A stretch of 64,000 nt of DNA from Eubacteriaceae bacterium (lineage in GTDB: Bacteria; Bacillota; Clostridia; Lachnospirales; Lachnospiraceae). Below are positions 9,359-19,566 of the stretch, in pieces. The notes below the pieces were generated by a model. That model made no database searches and was not told where the DNA came from. It saw only the letters and a program-made list of their open reading frames with translations. Each line of letters begins with the position of its first letter. Position 1 is the stretch's first letter. Position numbers and translations under genes: made by a program. The stretch spans positions 229,153 through 293,152 of the forward strand of contig CABIWJ010000005.1 in assembly GCA_902362455.1 (NCBI GenBank). The letters run 5' to 3'.

Positions 9359-12300
9359 ATGCCTGAAACAAATAAAGATACGTATCAGCAAATGACATTT
9401 GACAAAATCAGAATTGGTCTTGCATCTCCTGAGAAAATCAGAGAATGGTCAAGAGGAGAAGTTAAGAAACCTGAGACAATTAACTACAGAACATTAAAAC
9501 CTGAAAGAGATGGTTTGTTCTGTGAGAAAATATTCGGACCAAGCAAAGACTGGGAATGTCATTGTGGTAAATATAAGAAAATCAGATATAAAGGTGTTAT
9601 TTGTGACAGATGTGGTGTTGAGGTAACAAAGGCAAGTGTTCGTAGAGAACGTATGGGTTCTATCGAATTAGCTGCACCTGTATCACATATATGGTATTTT
9701 AAAGGTATTCCTAGCAGAATGGGACTTATCCTTGATTTATCACCAAGAGTACTTGAGAAAGTTTTATATTTTGCATCATATATTGTACTTGATGCAGGCG
9801 AAACTGAATTAATGTACAAACAGGTTCTCTCAGAGAAAGAATATAGAGAGGCATATGATAAATATGGTGATACATTCAGAGTAGGTATGGGAGCTGAAGC
9901 AATTGATGAATTGCTTTCGGCAATCGACCTTGAGAAAGAGTCAGAAGAGCTTAAGGTAGCTTTAAATGAATCTTCAGGACAGAAGAGAGCCAAGATTATT
10001 AAGAGACTTGAAGTAGTTGAAGCATTCAGGGCATCAGGTAACAAACCTGAATGGATGATTTTAAAAGTTATTCCTGTAATTCCACCAGATTTACGTCCTA
10101 TGGTACAGCTTGATGGTGGTCGTTTCGCTACATCAGACTTAAATGATTTATACAGAAGAATTATTAACAGAAATAACCGTCTTGAGAGACTTCTTGAATT
10201 AGGAGCTCCAGAGATTATCGTTAGAAATGAAAAGAGAATGTTACAGGAAGCTGTTGATGCATTAATCGATAATGGTCGTCGTGGCCGTCCTGTTACAGGC
10301 CCTGGTAACAGAGCATTAAAATCTCTTTCAGATATGTTAAAAGGTAAACAGGGACGTTTCCGTCAGAACCTCCTTGGTAAGCGTGTTGACTACTCAGGAC
10401 GTTCAGTTATCGTAGTAGGACCTGAACTCAAGATTTACCAGTGTGGTCTTCCTAAGGAAATGGCAATCGAATTATTCAAACCATTTGTAATCCGTCAGTT
10501 AACAGCTAATGGAACAGCACATAACGTTAAGAGTGCTAAGAAGATGGTTGAGAGACTCCAGACAGAAGTTTGGGATGTATTAGAGGACGTTATTAAAGAA
10601 CATCCTGTAATGCTTAACAGAGCACCTACACTTCATAGACTTGGTATTCAGGCATTTGAACCAATTCTTGTAGAGGGTAAAGCTATTAAGCTTCATCCAC
10701 TTGTTTGTACAGCGTTCAACGCCGATTTCGATGGTGACCAGATGGCTGTGCATCTTCCATTATCAGTAGAGGCACAGGCAGAATGTAGATTCTTGCTTTT
10801 ATCACCAAATAACCTCTTAAAACCATCTGATGGTGGTCCTGTTGCAGTTCCATCACAGGATATGGTACTTGGTATCTATTATTTAACACAGGAGAGACCT
10901 GGTGCAAAAGGTGAGGGTAAGATATTCAAGAGTATTAATGAAGCAATACTTGCATATGAGAATGGTGCAATAACACTTCATGCTAAGATATTTATAAGAG
11001 TTACAAGAACAACTCCTGATGGAGAAGAGATAACTGGTATTATTAATACCACACTTGGTAGATGTATTTTCAACGAAATACTTCCACAGGACTTAGGATT
11101 AACAAAGAGAGAATCTAAAGAAGATTATCTTAAACTTGAAGTTGATTATCTTGTCAAGAAGAAGGAATTAAAAGGTATCCTTGAGAAAGTTATCAATATT
11201 CATGGTGCTACAAAGACAGCAGAGGTACTTGATGACATCAAAGCAATGGGTTACAAGTATTCAACAAGAGCTGCTATGACAGTTTCAATTTCAGATATGA
11301 CTATTCCTAAGGAGAAAGCTCCACTTCTTAAAGAAGCAGAGGAAACAGTTGAGAAGATTACTAAGAACTTCCGTCGTGGTTTCATTACAGACGAAGAAAG
11401 ATATAAAGAAGTAATCAAGACATGGCAGATAGCCGATGATAAGATTCAGAAAGCACTTATGGCAGGTCTTGATGATTATAATAACATTTATATGATGGCT
11501 GACTCAGGTGCTCGTGGTTCTGATAAACAGATTAAACAGTTAGCAGGTATGCGTGGTCTTATGGCTGATACAACAGGTAAGACAATTGAATTACCTATCA
11601 CATCTAACTTCCGTGAGGGTCTTGATGTTCTGGAATACTTCATTTCAGCACATGGTGCCAGAAAAGGTCTTTCAGATACAGCTCTTCGTACAGCCGATTC
11701 AGGATACTTAACAAGACGTCTTGTTGATGTATCGCAGGATTTAATTATCAGAGAAGTCGATTGTAGCGAGGGTAAAGACATTCCTTATATGGAAATCACA
11801 GGTTTCCAGGAGGGAGCAGAAGTTACAGAGAGTCTTGAAGAAAGAATTACAGGTCGTTATGCAGCAGAGACAATTACAGATGCAGAAGGTAATGTAATTG
11901 TTAAAGCTAATCATATGATTACACCTAAGCGTGCAGCTAAGGTTGTAGCAACAGGCAGAGAATCAGTTAAGATTCGTACAATTTTAACATGTAAATGCCA
12001 CATCGGTGTATGTGCTAAATGTTATGGTGCAAATATGGCTACTGGTCAGGCAGTACAGGTTGGTGAAGCTGTTGGTATTATCGCAGCACAGTCAATCGGT
12101 GAACCTGGTACACAGCTTACAATGCGTACTTTCCATACAGGTGGTGTTGCCGGTGGAGATATTACACAGGGTCTTCCTCGTGTCGAGGAATTATTTGAAG
12201 CCAGAAAACCAAAGGGACTTGCAATTATCGCAGAATTTGGTGGCAAGGTTGAAGTTAAAGACACTAAGAAGAAACGTGAAATCATTATTACAAATGAAGA

Positions 12301-13036
12301 AACAGGCGAACAGAAAGCATATCTTATACCTTATGGTTCAAGAATTAAAGCACGTATTCAGGATGGCATAGTTCTTGAAGCAGGTGATGAACTTACAGAA
12401 GGTAGTGTAAACCCACACGATATCTTAAGAATTAAAGGTGTTCGTGCAGTTCAGGATTATATGATTCGTGAAGTTCAGAGAGTTTACAGACTTCAGGGTG
12501 TTGAGATTAACGATAAACATATTGAAGTTATTGTTAGACAGATGCTTAAGAAGATCAGAGTTGAATCAAACGGAGACAGTGATTTCTTACCAGGCTCACA
12601 GGTTGATGTATTAGACTTCAATGAAGTTAATGAGAAACTTATTGCAGAGGGTAAGACACCAGCAGAGGGTAAACAGGTAATGCTTGGTATTACTAAAGCT
12701 TCCCTTGCTACAAACTCATTCTTATCTGCAGCTTCATTCCAGGAGACAACAAAAGTTCTTACAGAAGCAGCAATTAATGGTAAGGAAGATCCACTTATCG
12801 GTCTTAAGGAAAATGTTATCATTGGTAAACTTATTCCAGCTGGAACAGGTATGAAGAGATACAGAAATGTTAAACTTGATACAGATATGAGTGAAATTAA
12901 TGTATCAGAAGATGATGACATAATATTATCAGAAGATGACGATATTGTTATTTCAGAAGATAATGATGAAATCAATGTATCAGAAGCTGATGAGATAAGT
13001 GTATCAGAAGATGCTACAGAGAATTCAGAAGAATAG
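9359..13036 (+). CDS. rpoC: RNA polymerase beta-prime subunit
   Basis: 1225 residues. The catalytic magnesium site [12 protein letters not shown] lies near residue 455. The N-terminal zinc site is C67, C69, C82, C85, and a second Cys cluster ([11 protein letters not shown]) lies in the C-terminal half. AGAAGGGAG supports the ATG. The last 45 residues form a degenerate acidic repeat (variants of VSEDDDI), also encoded by repetitive DNA at about 12890-13030. A stem-loop at 13078-13122 ends the operon; an L7Ae-like gene often found between rpoC and rpsL is absent. Confidence 0.98.
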   Translation: MPETNKDTYQQMTFDKIRIGLASPEKIREWSRGEVKKPETINYRTLKPERDGLFCEKIFGPSKDWECHCGKYKKIRYKGVICDRCGVEVTKASVRRERMGSIELAAPVSHIWYFKGIPSRMGLILDLSPRVLEKVLYFASYIVLDAGETELMYKQVLSEKEYREAYDKYGDTFRVGMGAEAIDELLSAIDLEKESEELKVALNESSGQKRAKIIKRLEVVEAFRASGNKPEWMILKVIPVIPPDLRPMVQLDGGRFATSDLNDLYRRIINRNNRLERLLELGAPEIIVRNEKRMLQEAVDALIDNGRRGRPVTGPGNRALKSLSDMLKGKQGRFRQNLLGKRVDYSGRSVIVVGPELKIYQCGLPKEMAIELFKPFVIRQLTANGTAHNVKSAKKMVERLQTEVWDVLEDVIKEHPVMLNRAPTLHRLGIQAFEPILVEGKAIKLHPLVCTAFNADFDGDQMAVHLPLSVEAQAECRFLLLSPNNLLKPSDGGPVAVPSQDMVLGIYYLTQERPGAKGEGKIFKSINEAILAYENGAITLHAKIFIRVTRTTPDGEEITGIINTTLGRCIFNEILPQDLGLTKRESKEDYLKLEVDYLVKKKELKGILEKVINIHGATKTAEVLDDIKAMGYKYSTRAAMTVSISDMTIPKEKAPLLKEAEETVEKITKNFRRGFITDEERYKEVIKTWQIADDKIQKALMAGLDDYNNIYMMADSGARGSDKQIKQLAGMRGLMADTTGKTIELPITSNFREGLDVLEYFISAHGARKGLSDTALRTADSGYLTRRLVDVSQDLIIREVDCSEGKDIPYMEITGFQEGAEVTESLEERITGRYAAETITDAEGNVIVKANHMITPKRAAKVVATGRESVKIRTILTCKCHIGVCAKCYGANMATGQAVQVGEAVGIIAAQSIGEPGTQLTMRTFHTGGVAGGDITQGLPRVEELFEARKPKGLAIIAEFGGKVEVKDTKKKREIIITNEETGEQKAYLIPYGSRIKARIQDGIVLEAGDELTEGSVNPHDILRIKGVRAVQDYMIREVQRVYRLQGVEINDKHIEVIVRQMLKKIRVESNGDSDFLPGSQVDVLDFNEVNEKLIAEGKTPAEGKQVMLGITKASLATNSFLSAASFQETTKVLTEAAINGKEDPLIGLKENVIIGKLIPAGTGMKRYRNVKLDTDMSEINVSEDDDIILSEDDDIVISEDNDEINVSEADEISVSEDATENSEE

Positions 13037-13077
13037 AATACTGTAAGTAAGATAAATATATAAATATTATTTATAAA

Positions 13078-13122
13078 TATAGCCCACAGAAGTCGGAGAA
13101 TATCAGACATTTGTGGGCTATA
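13078..13122. terminator. Stem-loop after rpoC
   Basis: TATAGCCCACA (13078-13088) pairs with TGTGGGCTATA (13112-13122), an 11-bp perfect stem with a 23-base loop. The T-run is weak on both strands, so it may be a processing or two-way termination signal between rpoC and the convergent remnant. Confidence 0.6.
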
Positions 13123-13147
13123 AGTTTACTCAATTGATAGCATATAC

Positions 13148-13447
13148 CTAATAAGCATTATCAAGTATTTCAAGTATATCTTCTAATGATAATGGGAAAT
13201 ATGTATTTCCGGCACCATCTCTAAGGGACTTTTCAGCCATTATATGGAAATTAGATTTATCATTAATGCCAAGTTCTCTAAGGTTTTTTGGAAGATTAAT
13301 AGAATTAAAGAAATCCTCAGTCTTTTTAATTGCATATTCGGCAATTTCCATATCAGATAGAGATGAGTCAATATTCCAGACATTTATACCATATTCGCAA
13401 AATATTGGGAGTGAATTGGGATTTGAAAGAATTTTTCTGAACCAGTT
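13148..13447 (-). pseudogene. Remnant of iron-containing alcohol dehydrogenase, C-terminal end
   Basis: The minus-strand frame reads like the end of a butanol/alcohol dehydrogenase of the iron type: CEYGINVWNIDSSLSDMEIA, then a helix, then INLPKNLRELGI and a final LSLEDILEIL. Only about 100 of nearly 390 residues remain. The metal-binding and nucleotide-binding parts are gone, and no start codon with a ribosome binding site is seen at 13447. An ATG at 13351 is internal to the family. I see this as a 5-prime truncated dead gene. Confidence 0.6.
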
Positions 13448-13517
13448 GCTGCAATTGAGGATTAGTATGTGAAAAATAACAGGTAATACACAATTAGTAA
13501 AGAAGAAGTATGCTATA

Positions 13518-13655
13518 ATGACAATTGTAACCAGACGTGAAAAGTTCGAAGAATTACGACAAAACTTTGCAAAATTGGTGTAACCGGAATGACAGTATCG
13601 AATGTCGAGAGGAGGAACAAAAAGGTTATTAGAGATATCTGCAGTATTTGCATCG
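13518..13655 (+). pseudogene. Frameshifted fragment of a PII-type nitrogen regulator
   Basis: From 13518 the frame gives TIVTRREKFEELRQNFAKL, stops, and continues one frame over as GVTGMTVSNV, then in the third frame as EEQKGY and RYL. Joined, they match the N-terminal half of GlnB/GlnK proteins (EKFEEL, GVTGMTVS, QKGY). At least two frameshifts and a stop make it non-functional, and the T-loop and C-terminal half are missing. The call rests on motif order across three frames. Confidence 0.55.
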
Positions 13656-13805
13656 GTGAATATTGGAGCTGTTCCTGGCTCGGTAGTTAGTGGAAAATTG
13701 TTATGTTATTTTAATATAAATTCTGTTATTCTGTTTGGCTGTATATGTACATTTATTGGTGTAATATTTATGTTTATTGCGACAAGGGCTAAACTTCAAT
13801 CTTAA
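13602..13805 (+). pseudogene. Possible tail fragment of a membrane transporter
   Basis: 67 codons with two hydrophobic segments (about residues 8-25 and 37-60), ending RAKLQS. It reads like the last two helices of a major-facilitator-type permease, but that is an impression. There is no ribosome binding site, and its beginning overlaps the PII fragment. It runs 17 bases into the convergent AgrC-like gene. Together with its neighbours it suggests decay at this junction. Confidence 0.3.
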
Positions 13806-15063
13806 AACGGATATAGGTTTTACTATTTATTATCTCATTAGATACATATATTTTACCATGATATTTATCAAGTGTTTTTTTGAGCATGTATAAGCCAATG
13901 CCTCTATTTTTAGAAGATTCATCTTTGGATGAATACCCATTTTTAAATATATCAGATAAGAAATCAGGTGTAATATTAATTCCAGGGTTAGCAATTGAGA
14001 ATATAAACCTATTATTTACAGAATTAATTTCTAAGAAGATTTTATCATTACATGTGGAGGCTTCAATTGCATTATCAAAAAGTATTCCTATTAATTGAGT
14101 TAAAACGTATTCAGGTACAATTGTATGGATATTATAATTTTTTATATCAAATGACAGTTGTATATTTTGGTTAGTGGCCTTTGCATATTCACTATATAGA
14201 AAACCTGACATAAGTTTTAGATTGAATGATAATAAAAATGAAGGTGCCATATCAATTGAAAGAGATTTAATATTTTTTTTTAGTTCGGCAGAGAGAGAAT
14301 CATAATCATTGCAAGTAACTAAAAGGCAATTAAGGGCAGATAAATCATTATCATATTGATGCTGCCGTTCACGAACTTCAGTTATTAATTGCTCTATAAC
14401 AGGAAGATATTCATTATATGCCTGTATAATATCGCTTTGTGTCTGGGCCCGGAGTTTTGTTGATATATATATTATATTAATGATAATTATAAGAGATATA
14501 TAAATGGTTACTACAGGAAACAAAATTAAGGCATCAGAGAGATTTATTCTGTACAAACATATAAAGAATAAAGACATAATAAGTATATTGTACATAATAA
14601 GTCTATATAAAGTATTAGATAATATAAAATTGTAGATGTAATGGACTGGTACGAATTTATACACAATAAAAGCAATTATAAGTGTAATAATGTTACCTAG
14701 AATCATATATATATTATTATTAGGAGATTTTAAAAAATAGTTAAATGGTATTGCAATAAGTAGCTGAATTATTAAAGCAGAGCAGTATGAAAGCACAAAA
14801 AGATAAAAGCTGTGAGCAAGTGATTCACGAGTTATAATAAGTATAATAAGAAAAATATTGAACATTGAAATTAGTGTGAATAAAATATGATTATTAAGAT
14901 ATGTTTCTAAAATGATATTTGATAATAAAAAAATAGATGATAAAGAGAGCCTTATAAATGATAAATCATGCTTTGACTGAAGAAAGGCAAATGCAATAAT
15001 ACAAATAATGACAAGTTCTATAGAAAAATTTAGAATTGTCTGTATAAATATATTTAAATTCAT
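13789..15063 (-). CDS. AgrC-like sensor histidine kinase, orphan
   Basis: 424 residues. The N-terminal 200 residues are strongly hydrophobic with about six membrane spans. A cytoplasmic part then carries the H-box (RERQHQYDND, likely phospho-His 235) and a GHKL ATPase domain with the N-box LFDNAIEA and the G-box GIGLYML. This layout matches AgrC-type peptide-sensing kinases (HPK10). The start at 15063 is preferred over 15075 because AATGGAG precedes it. Neither an AgrB processing gene, a peptide precursor nor a LytTR regulator is next to it. The adjacent regulator is of the NarL type and has its own kinase. Confidence 0.75.
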   Translation of the reverse strand: MNLNIFIQTILNFSIELVIICIIAFAFLQSKHDLSFIRLSLSSIFLLSNIILETYLNNHILFTLISMFNIFLIILIITRESLAHSFYLFVLSYCSALIIQLLIAIPFNYFLKSPNNNIYMILGNIITLIIAFIVYKFVPVHYIYNFILSNTLYRLIMYNILIMSLFFICLYRINLSDALILFPVVTIYISLIIIINIIYISTKLRAQTQSDIIQAYNEYLPVIEQLITEVRERQHQYDNDLSALNCLLVTCNDYDSLSAELKKNIKSLSIDMAPSFLLSFNLKLMSGFLYSEYAKATNQNIQLSFDIKNYNIHTIVPEYVLTQLIGILFDNAIEASTCNDKIFLEINSVNNRFIFSIANPGINITPDFLSDIFKNGYSSKDESSKNRGIGLYMLKKTLDKYHGKIYVSNEIINSKTYIRFKIEV

Positions 15064-15173
15064 ATAAATCTCCATTCTGCTACTATATATCTATAATAGA
15101 TTTTCAATAATTGATATTATTATTTTAACGGTGTTGAAAAAGAAAAAATATAATAATTAAATTAATAGCATAT

Positions 15174-15803
15174 TTAAGTATTCTTGTAATAGAATATGGC
15201 AATCTGTGTTCTGTCTCTTAGATTAAGCTTTTCTAAAATAACACTGATATAATTACGGATTGTTCCTTCACTTAGAAAGAGAATATCAGATATTTCTTTG
15301 TTGCTCAGGCCTTCTGCAATTTTTGTGACTACTTCAGTTTCTCTTTCGGTAAGTCCGTAGTTTGAAAAGTTTGGAATAGACGTTGAGTAGATATCCGGCA
15401 ATTTGCTTATTATTTCATCACCGAATACACGTTGCCCATTCATGACTGCAATAATAGAAGGAACAATACTGTCAAAATTCTGTTTTAAAAGGTAACCTTT
15501 TGCGCCAAGACGTAAAGCTCTTGCAATATATTCTTCGTCTGCGAAGGTTGTCAAAAACAGGATTTTTGCGTTTTTGTCCGATTTTAAAATTTCTTCTGCA
15601 GCATCTAATCCTGTAAATTCGCCCATTCTTATGTCCATTAGTATTACATCCGGTTTGTGAATTTTGTATAGATTTATTGCATCATGACCATTATTACCGG
15701 TAGCAATTACGTTAATATTATCGCTGGAATTAACAATAAGATTAAGCGCCTGGCAAACAAGTTTGTCATCATCTGCAATAACAAGATTGAATTCTTTTGA
15801 CAT
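15174..15803 (-). CDS. NarL/LuxR-family response regulator
   Basis: 209 residues. The receiver domain has acidic residues DDD at 11-13, the phospho-acceptor D57 (VILMDIRM) and K106-type lysine in GAKGYLLK. The C-terminal LuxR-type helix-turn-helix has LTEREVE-like LTERETEVVTKIAEGLSNKE. It follows its kinase gene by 38 bases, in which a perfect hairpin (GGGCGA/TCGCCC) sits just before the ribosome binding site. The pair faces the ABC operon at 17457, which it probably controls. Confidence 0.93.
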   Translation of the reverse strand: MSKEFNLVIADDDKLVCQALNLIVNSSDNINVIATGNNGHDAINLYKIHKPDVILMDIRMGEFTGLDAAEEILKSDKNAKILFLTTFADEEYIARALRLGAKGYLLKQNFDSIVPSIIAVMNGQRVFGDEIISKLPDIYSTSIPNFSNYGLTERETEVVTKIAEGLSNKEISDILFLSEGTIRNYISVILEKLNLRDRTQIAIFYYKNT

Positions 15804-15841
15804 ATTGCCTCATTTCCGGGCGATAAGTCGCCCCGTCTAAA

Positions 15842-16933
15842 TTAGTTTTTATTATCAATTGGAAATGTAATATATATACGATAACCATCAGTTTTAGTAA
15901 TATTTATCGTTCCATTCAGTGATGAGATTCTATCATAAATGCTTATAGTTCCCATTCCCTGACTCTTTTTAGTCTGGGTGGCATTTATGTTAGTTCCGTT
16001 ATCGTGAATATCAATTTTATAAAAAGCAGGGTTCTGGATAATTGATATTTTAACCAGAGTTGCATTCGAATGTTTAATTATATTAGTCAGGGCTTCCTTT
16101 ATGATAAATATGATTGCATACTTTGCCTTGATTGAGAAGTCATCCTGAATATCATAACTATATTCAATTTTACAGAAATCGAAGCCGTCCGTCAATTCCT
16201 TTAATTTTAAATTCAAATCAATAGATTCATTATGAATATTATGTATGCTTGAACGGATACTGTTCATTCCATCAGTAAGTGTCTTATTAATATTCTGAAG
16301 ATATTCTTTAGTTGTCTCATCCTTAGTAATAGACGTCAATGCCGCAATCTGAAGAATTGAACTTGATAGTATATGACCTACCGAGTCGTGTATCTCTCTG
16401 GCAATTCGGTTTCTTTCGTTAAGAGTTGCATTTGTGATTTCATAATCCTGTTTCTCAAGCAATTCGTGATTAATCACATTAAGTTTTGAATAATTGGTAT
16501 CCAGACTCTCTCTGACTTTCTGAAAATGCTCACGCTCATCTAAGTATTTATTCGTCCTATATTTTAATATGTAGGACATAACTATTATAAATATAAGAAT
16601 AACCATTTTAAATACACCTACATCAGTATGGTTATAGTTATAGTTGAATACTCCACAGTATAGCAGACACACATACATATAAGGTGTATTAAAGAAACTG
16701 TATAGAATAAGTGACGAATAGAACATAAGCTGTGGATATACAAGTGATAATACACAAAATGTGAAATATAACAATAGTCGTATCGGAAATTTATCAAAAT
16801 AAATCGACATACATACTAAAATTATTGCAATACAGATTGGAATGATTGCAGTTGCACTATAAGATACTGTCAGCATAAGAATTGTTGAGCAGAAAAATAA
16901 AATTATATAATCTATTAATATTTCCAAATGCAA
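15842..16933 (-). CDS. Sensor histidine kinase, HisKA_3 type
   Basis: 363 residues. Four or five hydrophobic segments occupy the first 125 residues, with little extracellular sequence, so sensing is probably within the membrane or through the ABC transporter. The dimerisation motif is RIAREIHDSVGHILS with phospho-His 182. The ATPase domain has IKEALTNIIKHS, DNGTN and GMGTISIYDR. It is followed by its NarL-type regulator. Kinases of this kind paired with ABC exporters often respond to envelope stress or peptides; the signal here is unknown. Confidence 0.92.
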   Translation of the reverse strand: MHLEILIDYIILFFCSTILMLTVSYSATAIIPICIAIILVCMSIYFDKFPIRLLLYFTFCVLSLVYPQLMFYSSLILYSFFNTPYMYVCLLYCGVFNYNYNHTDVGVFKMVILIFIIVMSYILKYRTNKYLDEREHFQKVRESLDTNYSKLNVINHELLEKQDYEITNATLNERNRIAREIHDSVGHILSSSILQIAALTSITKDETTKEYLQNINKTLTDGMNSIRSSIHNIHNESIDLNLKLKELTDGFDFCKIEYSYDIQDDFSIKAKYAIIFIIKEALTNIIKHSNATLVKISIIQNPAFYKIDIHDNGTNINATQTKKSQGMGTISIYDRISSLNGTINITKTDGYRIYITFPIDNKN

Positions 16934-17121
16934 TTACCTCCATATAGATTTGCTGCACCGACCTTTGCATCTGACGACATTAACGCGCACACGATACGTC
17001 ATAAATCAAGTGTGTGTTATAGACGAACACATCGGTTTAAGTGTATGGACTTTGAATGAATACAAATAATCGAAAGAGCCGAAAAATGATATCTACAAAT
17101 TAGCAATTTATACAAAAGTTA

Positions 17122-17201
17122 CTATATTTATATATGCAAATTTACTTGTCACAGATAATATAATTCTAACTTGTATCTGCGAAGTCTGAGTTTATTAAAT
17201 G
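17122..17201. repeat. Partial relative of the palindromic element at 30928
   Basis: This 80-base stretch matches 31016-31094 at roughly three positions in four, including the cores TATTTATATAT, CAAATTT and TGCGAAGT. The opposite arm of the palindrome is not recognisable here. It lies in the 523-base divergent region between the kinase and the ABC operon. Confidence 0.5.
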
Positions 17202-17241
17202 CTATATTTATTATAGCATAGATATATTCATTTCGTAAATG

Positions 17242-17253
17242 TGACAAATGTCA
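17242..17253. promoter_or_regulatory. Candidate regulator-binding dyad
   Basis: TGACAAATGTCA is a perfect dyad with a 2-base centre, in the divergent region between the kinase gene and the ABC operon. It is a plausible site for the NarL-type regulator. The -10-like TATAAT at 17310-17315 is downstream but has no good -35, as in activator-dependent promoters. This is inference. Confidence 0.35.
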
Positions 17254-17381
17254 TTGCAAAATATTTGAATATATTTCAAAAGTCACTATAAAAAGTCTAA
17301 ATAAACATTTATAATAATGAACATAGATTAAAGATTTTATTTTCGCACATCTATTTGTTTTGGAGCGAAAGCAGATAGTGA

Positions 17382-17459
17382 TTATGGCAGATGAGAAATC
17401 ATTTGAGTGAATTTCAAATTGTCTCGTGCAATAAGTCGCTCAGAATGGAGATTAGTATG
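17382..17459 (+). repeat. 80-bp hairpin/ribosome-site repeat, copy 1
   Basis: It begins TTATGGCAGATGAGAAATC, has a GAAAT...ATTTC hairpin, and ends AGAATGGAGATTAGTATG, the last three bases being the start codon of the ABC ATPase. Related copies are at 19636 and 28384. Confidence 0.6.
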
Positions 17460-18401
17460 AGTAAAGTTGTAGAAATTGACGGATTATTGAAAGAATATGG
17501 TGAATTAACAGCAGTTAACAGAATAAATTTAGAGATAGAAGAAGGGGAGGTATTTGGATTACTCGGGCCGAATGGCTCGGGCAAGACCACAACCATAAGC
17601 TGTATGCTCTCCCTGATTCCGTATGATAAAGGAAGTATTAAGATATTTGGTAAAAATATGGATATGAAAGCATATGACATTAAGAAAGATATCGGAATTG
17701 TGCTGCAGGACGTGGCAGTTTTCGAAGAACTTACAGTAGAAGAAAATATAATGTATTTTTGCAGCCTGTACATACCGGATAAGAAGCTTTGCAAACAATA
17801 TGTAGAAGAAGCTATGGAGTTCGTAGGAATACAGGATTTTAGAAAGTTCCGACCTAAGAAATTATCGGGTGGTCTGCTTAGAAGATTAAATATTGCCTGT
17901 GGAATCGCACATAAGCCTAAGTTCATAATAATGGATGAGCCTACAGTTGCGGTTGACCCTCAGAGTAGAAATAATATTTTAGAGGGAATAGAGAAGTTAA
18001 ATAAGCAAGGTGCAACAATTCTCTATACATCACATTATATGGACGAGATAGAACAGATTTGTAGCAGGGTTGCAATAATGGATAAAGGTAAAATTATTGC
18101 AGAGGGAACTAAGGAAGAGATAAAAGATATGATTGGTGTCGAAGAGAAAATAGAGATTGTAGTATCAGAGGTTCCTGACAGTCTTGTAAAACGTATTAAT
18201 GAAAACAGTAATATAAAGGAATGTGTAGTTCAGGGAAATAGCATAAAGATTGTATCTAAGAAGGGTAAACACAGTCTTAATACAATCGTTAATTATATTC
18301 AGGAAGCCAATGTAAAGATTAGAAATCTTACTTCAAAAGAACCTAGTCTTAATGATGTATTCTTAGAAATTACGGGCAAGGAGTTGAGAGACAATGTTTA
18401 G
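17457..18401 (+). CDS. ABC transporter ATPase, ABC-2 export type
   Basis: 314 residues. Walker A is GPNGSGKT (37-44), the signature is LSGGLLRRL, and Walker B is FIIMDEPTVAVDP; a roughly 90-residue C-terminal regulatory part follows. The reading frame opens further upstream, but 17457 is chosen because ATGGAGATT precedes it as ribosome binding site. It overlaps the first permease by 8 bases. Relatives drive export of peptides, drugs or polysaccharides through ABC-2 permeases. The substrate cannot be read from the sequence. Confidence 0.92.
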   Translation: MSKVVEIDGLLKEYGELTAVNRINLEIEEGEVFGLLGPNGSGKTTTISCMLSLIPYDKGSIKIFGKNMDMKAYDIKKDIGIVLQDVAVFEELTVEENIMYFCSLYIPDKKLCKQYVEEAMEFVGIQDFRKFRPKKLSGGLLRRLNIACGIAHKPKFIIMDEPTVAVDPQSRNNILEGIEKLNKQGATILYTSHYMDEIEQICSRVAIMDKGKIIAEGTKEEIKDMIGVEEKIEIVVSEVPDSLVKRINENSNIKECVVQGNSIKIVSKKGKHSLNTIVNYIQEANVKIRNLTSKEPSLNDVFLEITGKELRDNV

Positions 18402-19566
18402 TCAGATGATAAAATACAGATTTTTATGTCAGTTAAGGTCTAAGGAAAGTATATTCTGGTTATTGTTTTTCCCTATGATATTATCGGTAATGTTTTATGC
18501 AGGTTTAAGGGATATTGCAAATGGAGAAAAGTTTGAAGCTGTGGATATTGCTGTCGTAGATGACGCGGAATTTGAGAAAGAAAAGGTTATGGCATCAATT
18601 ATTGAGAATGTATCTGCTGATGACAAAGAAAGTGTGGACAGTGATAAGATATTCGTTACACAGTATGTAAGTAAGGAAGAAGCTGAGAAGTTATTAGACG
18701 ATAACAAGGTATCAGCATATATATATTTCAATGGCGAATGCAATGTCGTATTTAAAAAAAATGGTACAAAACAGACAATAGTTAAGAAATTTTTCGACAT
18801 TGCCATACAGAAAGAGAAGTTGTTTACAGAAGTTGCCAGGGAGAATAATGGAAATATTCCGCCAAATCTGTTAGAGACGATAAATGATTCCACAAGTTAT
18901 ATTAAAGATGTCAGCAATAAAAGAGGTAAGGCAGATACAGTTTTGCAAAACTTTTATTCAATACTTGGAATGGTATGCATGTATGGTGCGGCAACAGGCT
19001 GTGTTGCGATGAATTATTTACAGACTAACCAGTCAGCACTTGCTAAGAGAAATACTGTAGCACCTGTAAGTAAGATGAAACAGTTATTGAGCTATTTTCT
19101 GGTAGATATGTTAATGAATGACGTAATAGTATTACTTGTTCTTGCTTTTATAAGATTTGCACTTGGAATCGACTTTGGAAACCGTACGGGATTAATTATA
19201 TTTACAACGATTGTCGGTGGAACAATGGGACTTAGCTTTGGCTATTTCTTTGCATCGATAACAAAAAAAAGTGTTGAATTCAAGAATAATATGGTAATTG
19301 GTATTTCAATGATATGTTCATTCCTTGCGGGAATGATGAGCAATGAAGTTCAGTATTTCGTAAAACAGCACGCTTACATAATTGACAGAATTAACCCGGT
19401 CAACTTAATTACTGAAAGCTATTATAAATTATACTATTATACAGATTTATCAAAATACTATGAAAACATTATTATATTAATAATGATGACAGTGTTATTT
19501 GCTATTGGAACGATTACAGTTCTGACAGTTCAGGATAAGAAAATGATGCGAGAAAGTAGAGGATAG
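18394..19566 (+). CDS. ABC-2 type permease, first
   Basis: 390 residues. One N-terminal membrane span (about 17-35), then an extended polar region of about 150 residues likely outside the membrane, then five or six spans in the C-terminal half. This is the layout of YhgE/Pip-like and DrrB-like ABC-2 permeases. It overlaps the ATPase gene by 8 bases, implying translational coupling. Its last codons (AGAGGATAG) are included in a 55-bp sequence that is duplicated downstream. Confidence 0.88.
   Translation: MFSQMIKYRFLCQLRSKESIFWLLFFPMILSVMFYAGLRDIANGEKFEAVDIAVVDDAEFEKEKVMASIIENVSADDKESVDSDKIFVTQYVSKEEAEKLLDDNKVSAYIYFNGECNVVFKKNGTKQTIVKKFFDIAIQKEKLFTEVARENNGNIPPNLLETINDSTSYIKDVSNKRGKADTVLQNFYSILGMVCMYGAATGCVAMNYLQTNQSALAKRNTVAPVSKMKQLLSYFLVDMLMNDVIVLLVLAFIRFALGIDFGNRTGLIIFTTIVGGTMGLSFGYFFASITKKSVEFKNNMVIGISMICSFLAGMMSNEVQYFVKQHAYIIDRINPVNLITESYYKLYYYTDLSKYYENIIILIMMTVLFAIGTITVLTVQDKKMMRESRG

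Noticed and set aside
11488..11781. Minus-strand frame inside rpoC as a gene
   Set aside because: It lies fully within rpoC, has no start signals and reads as low-information shadow sequence.
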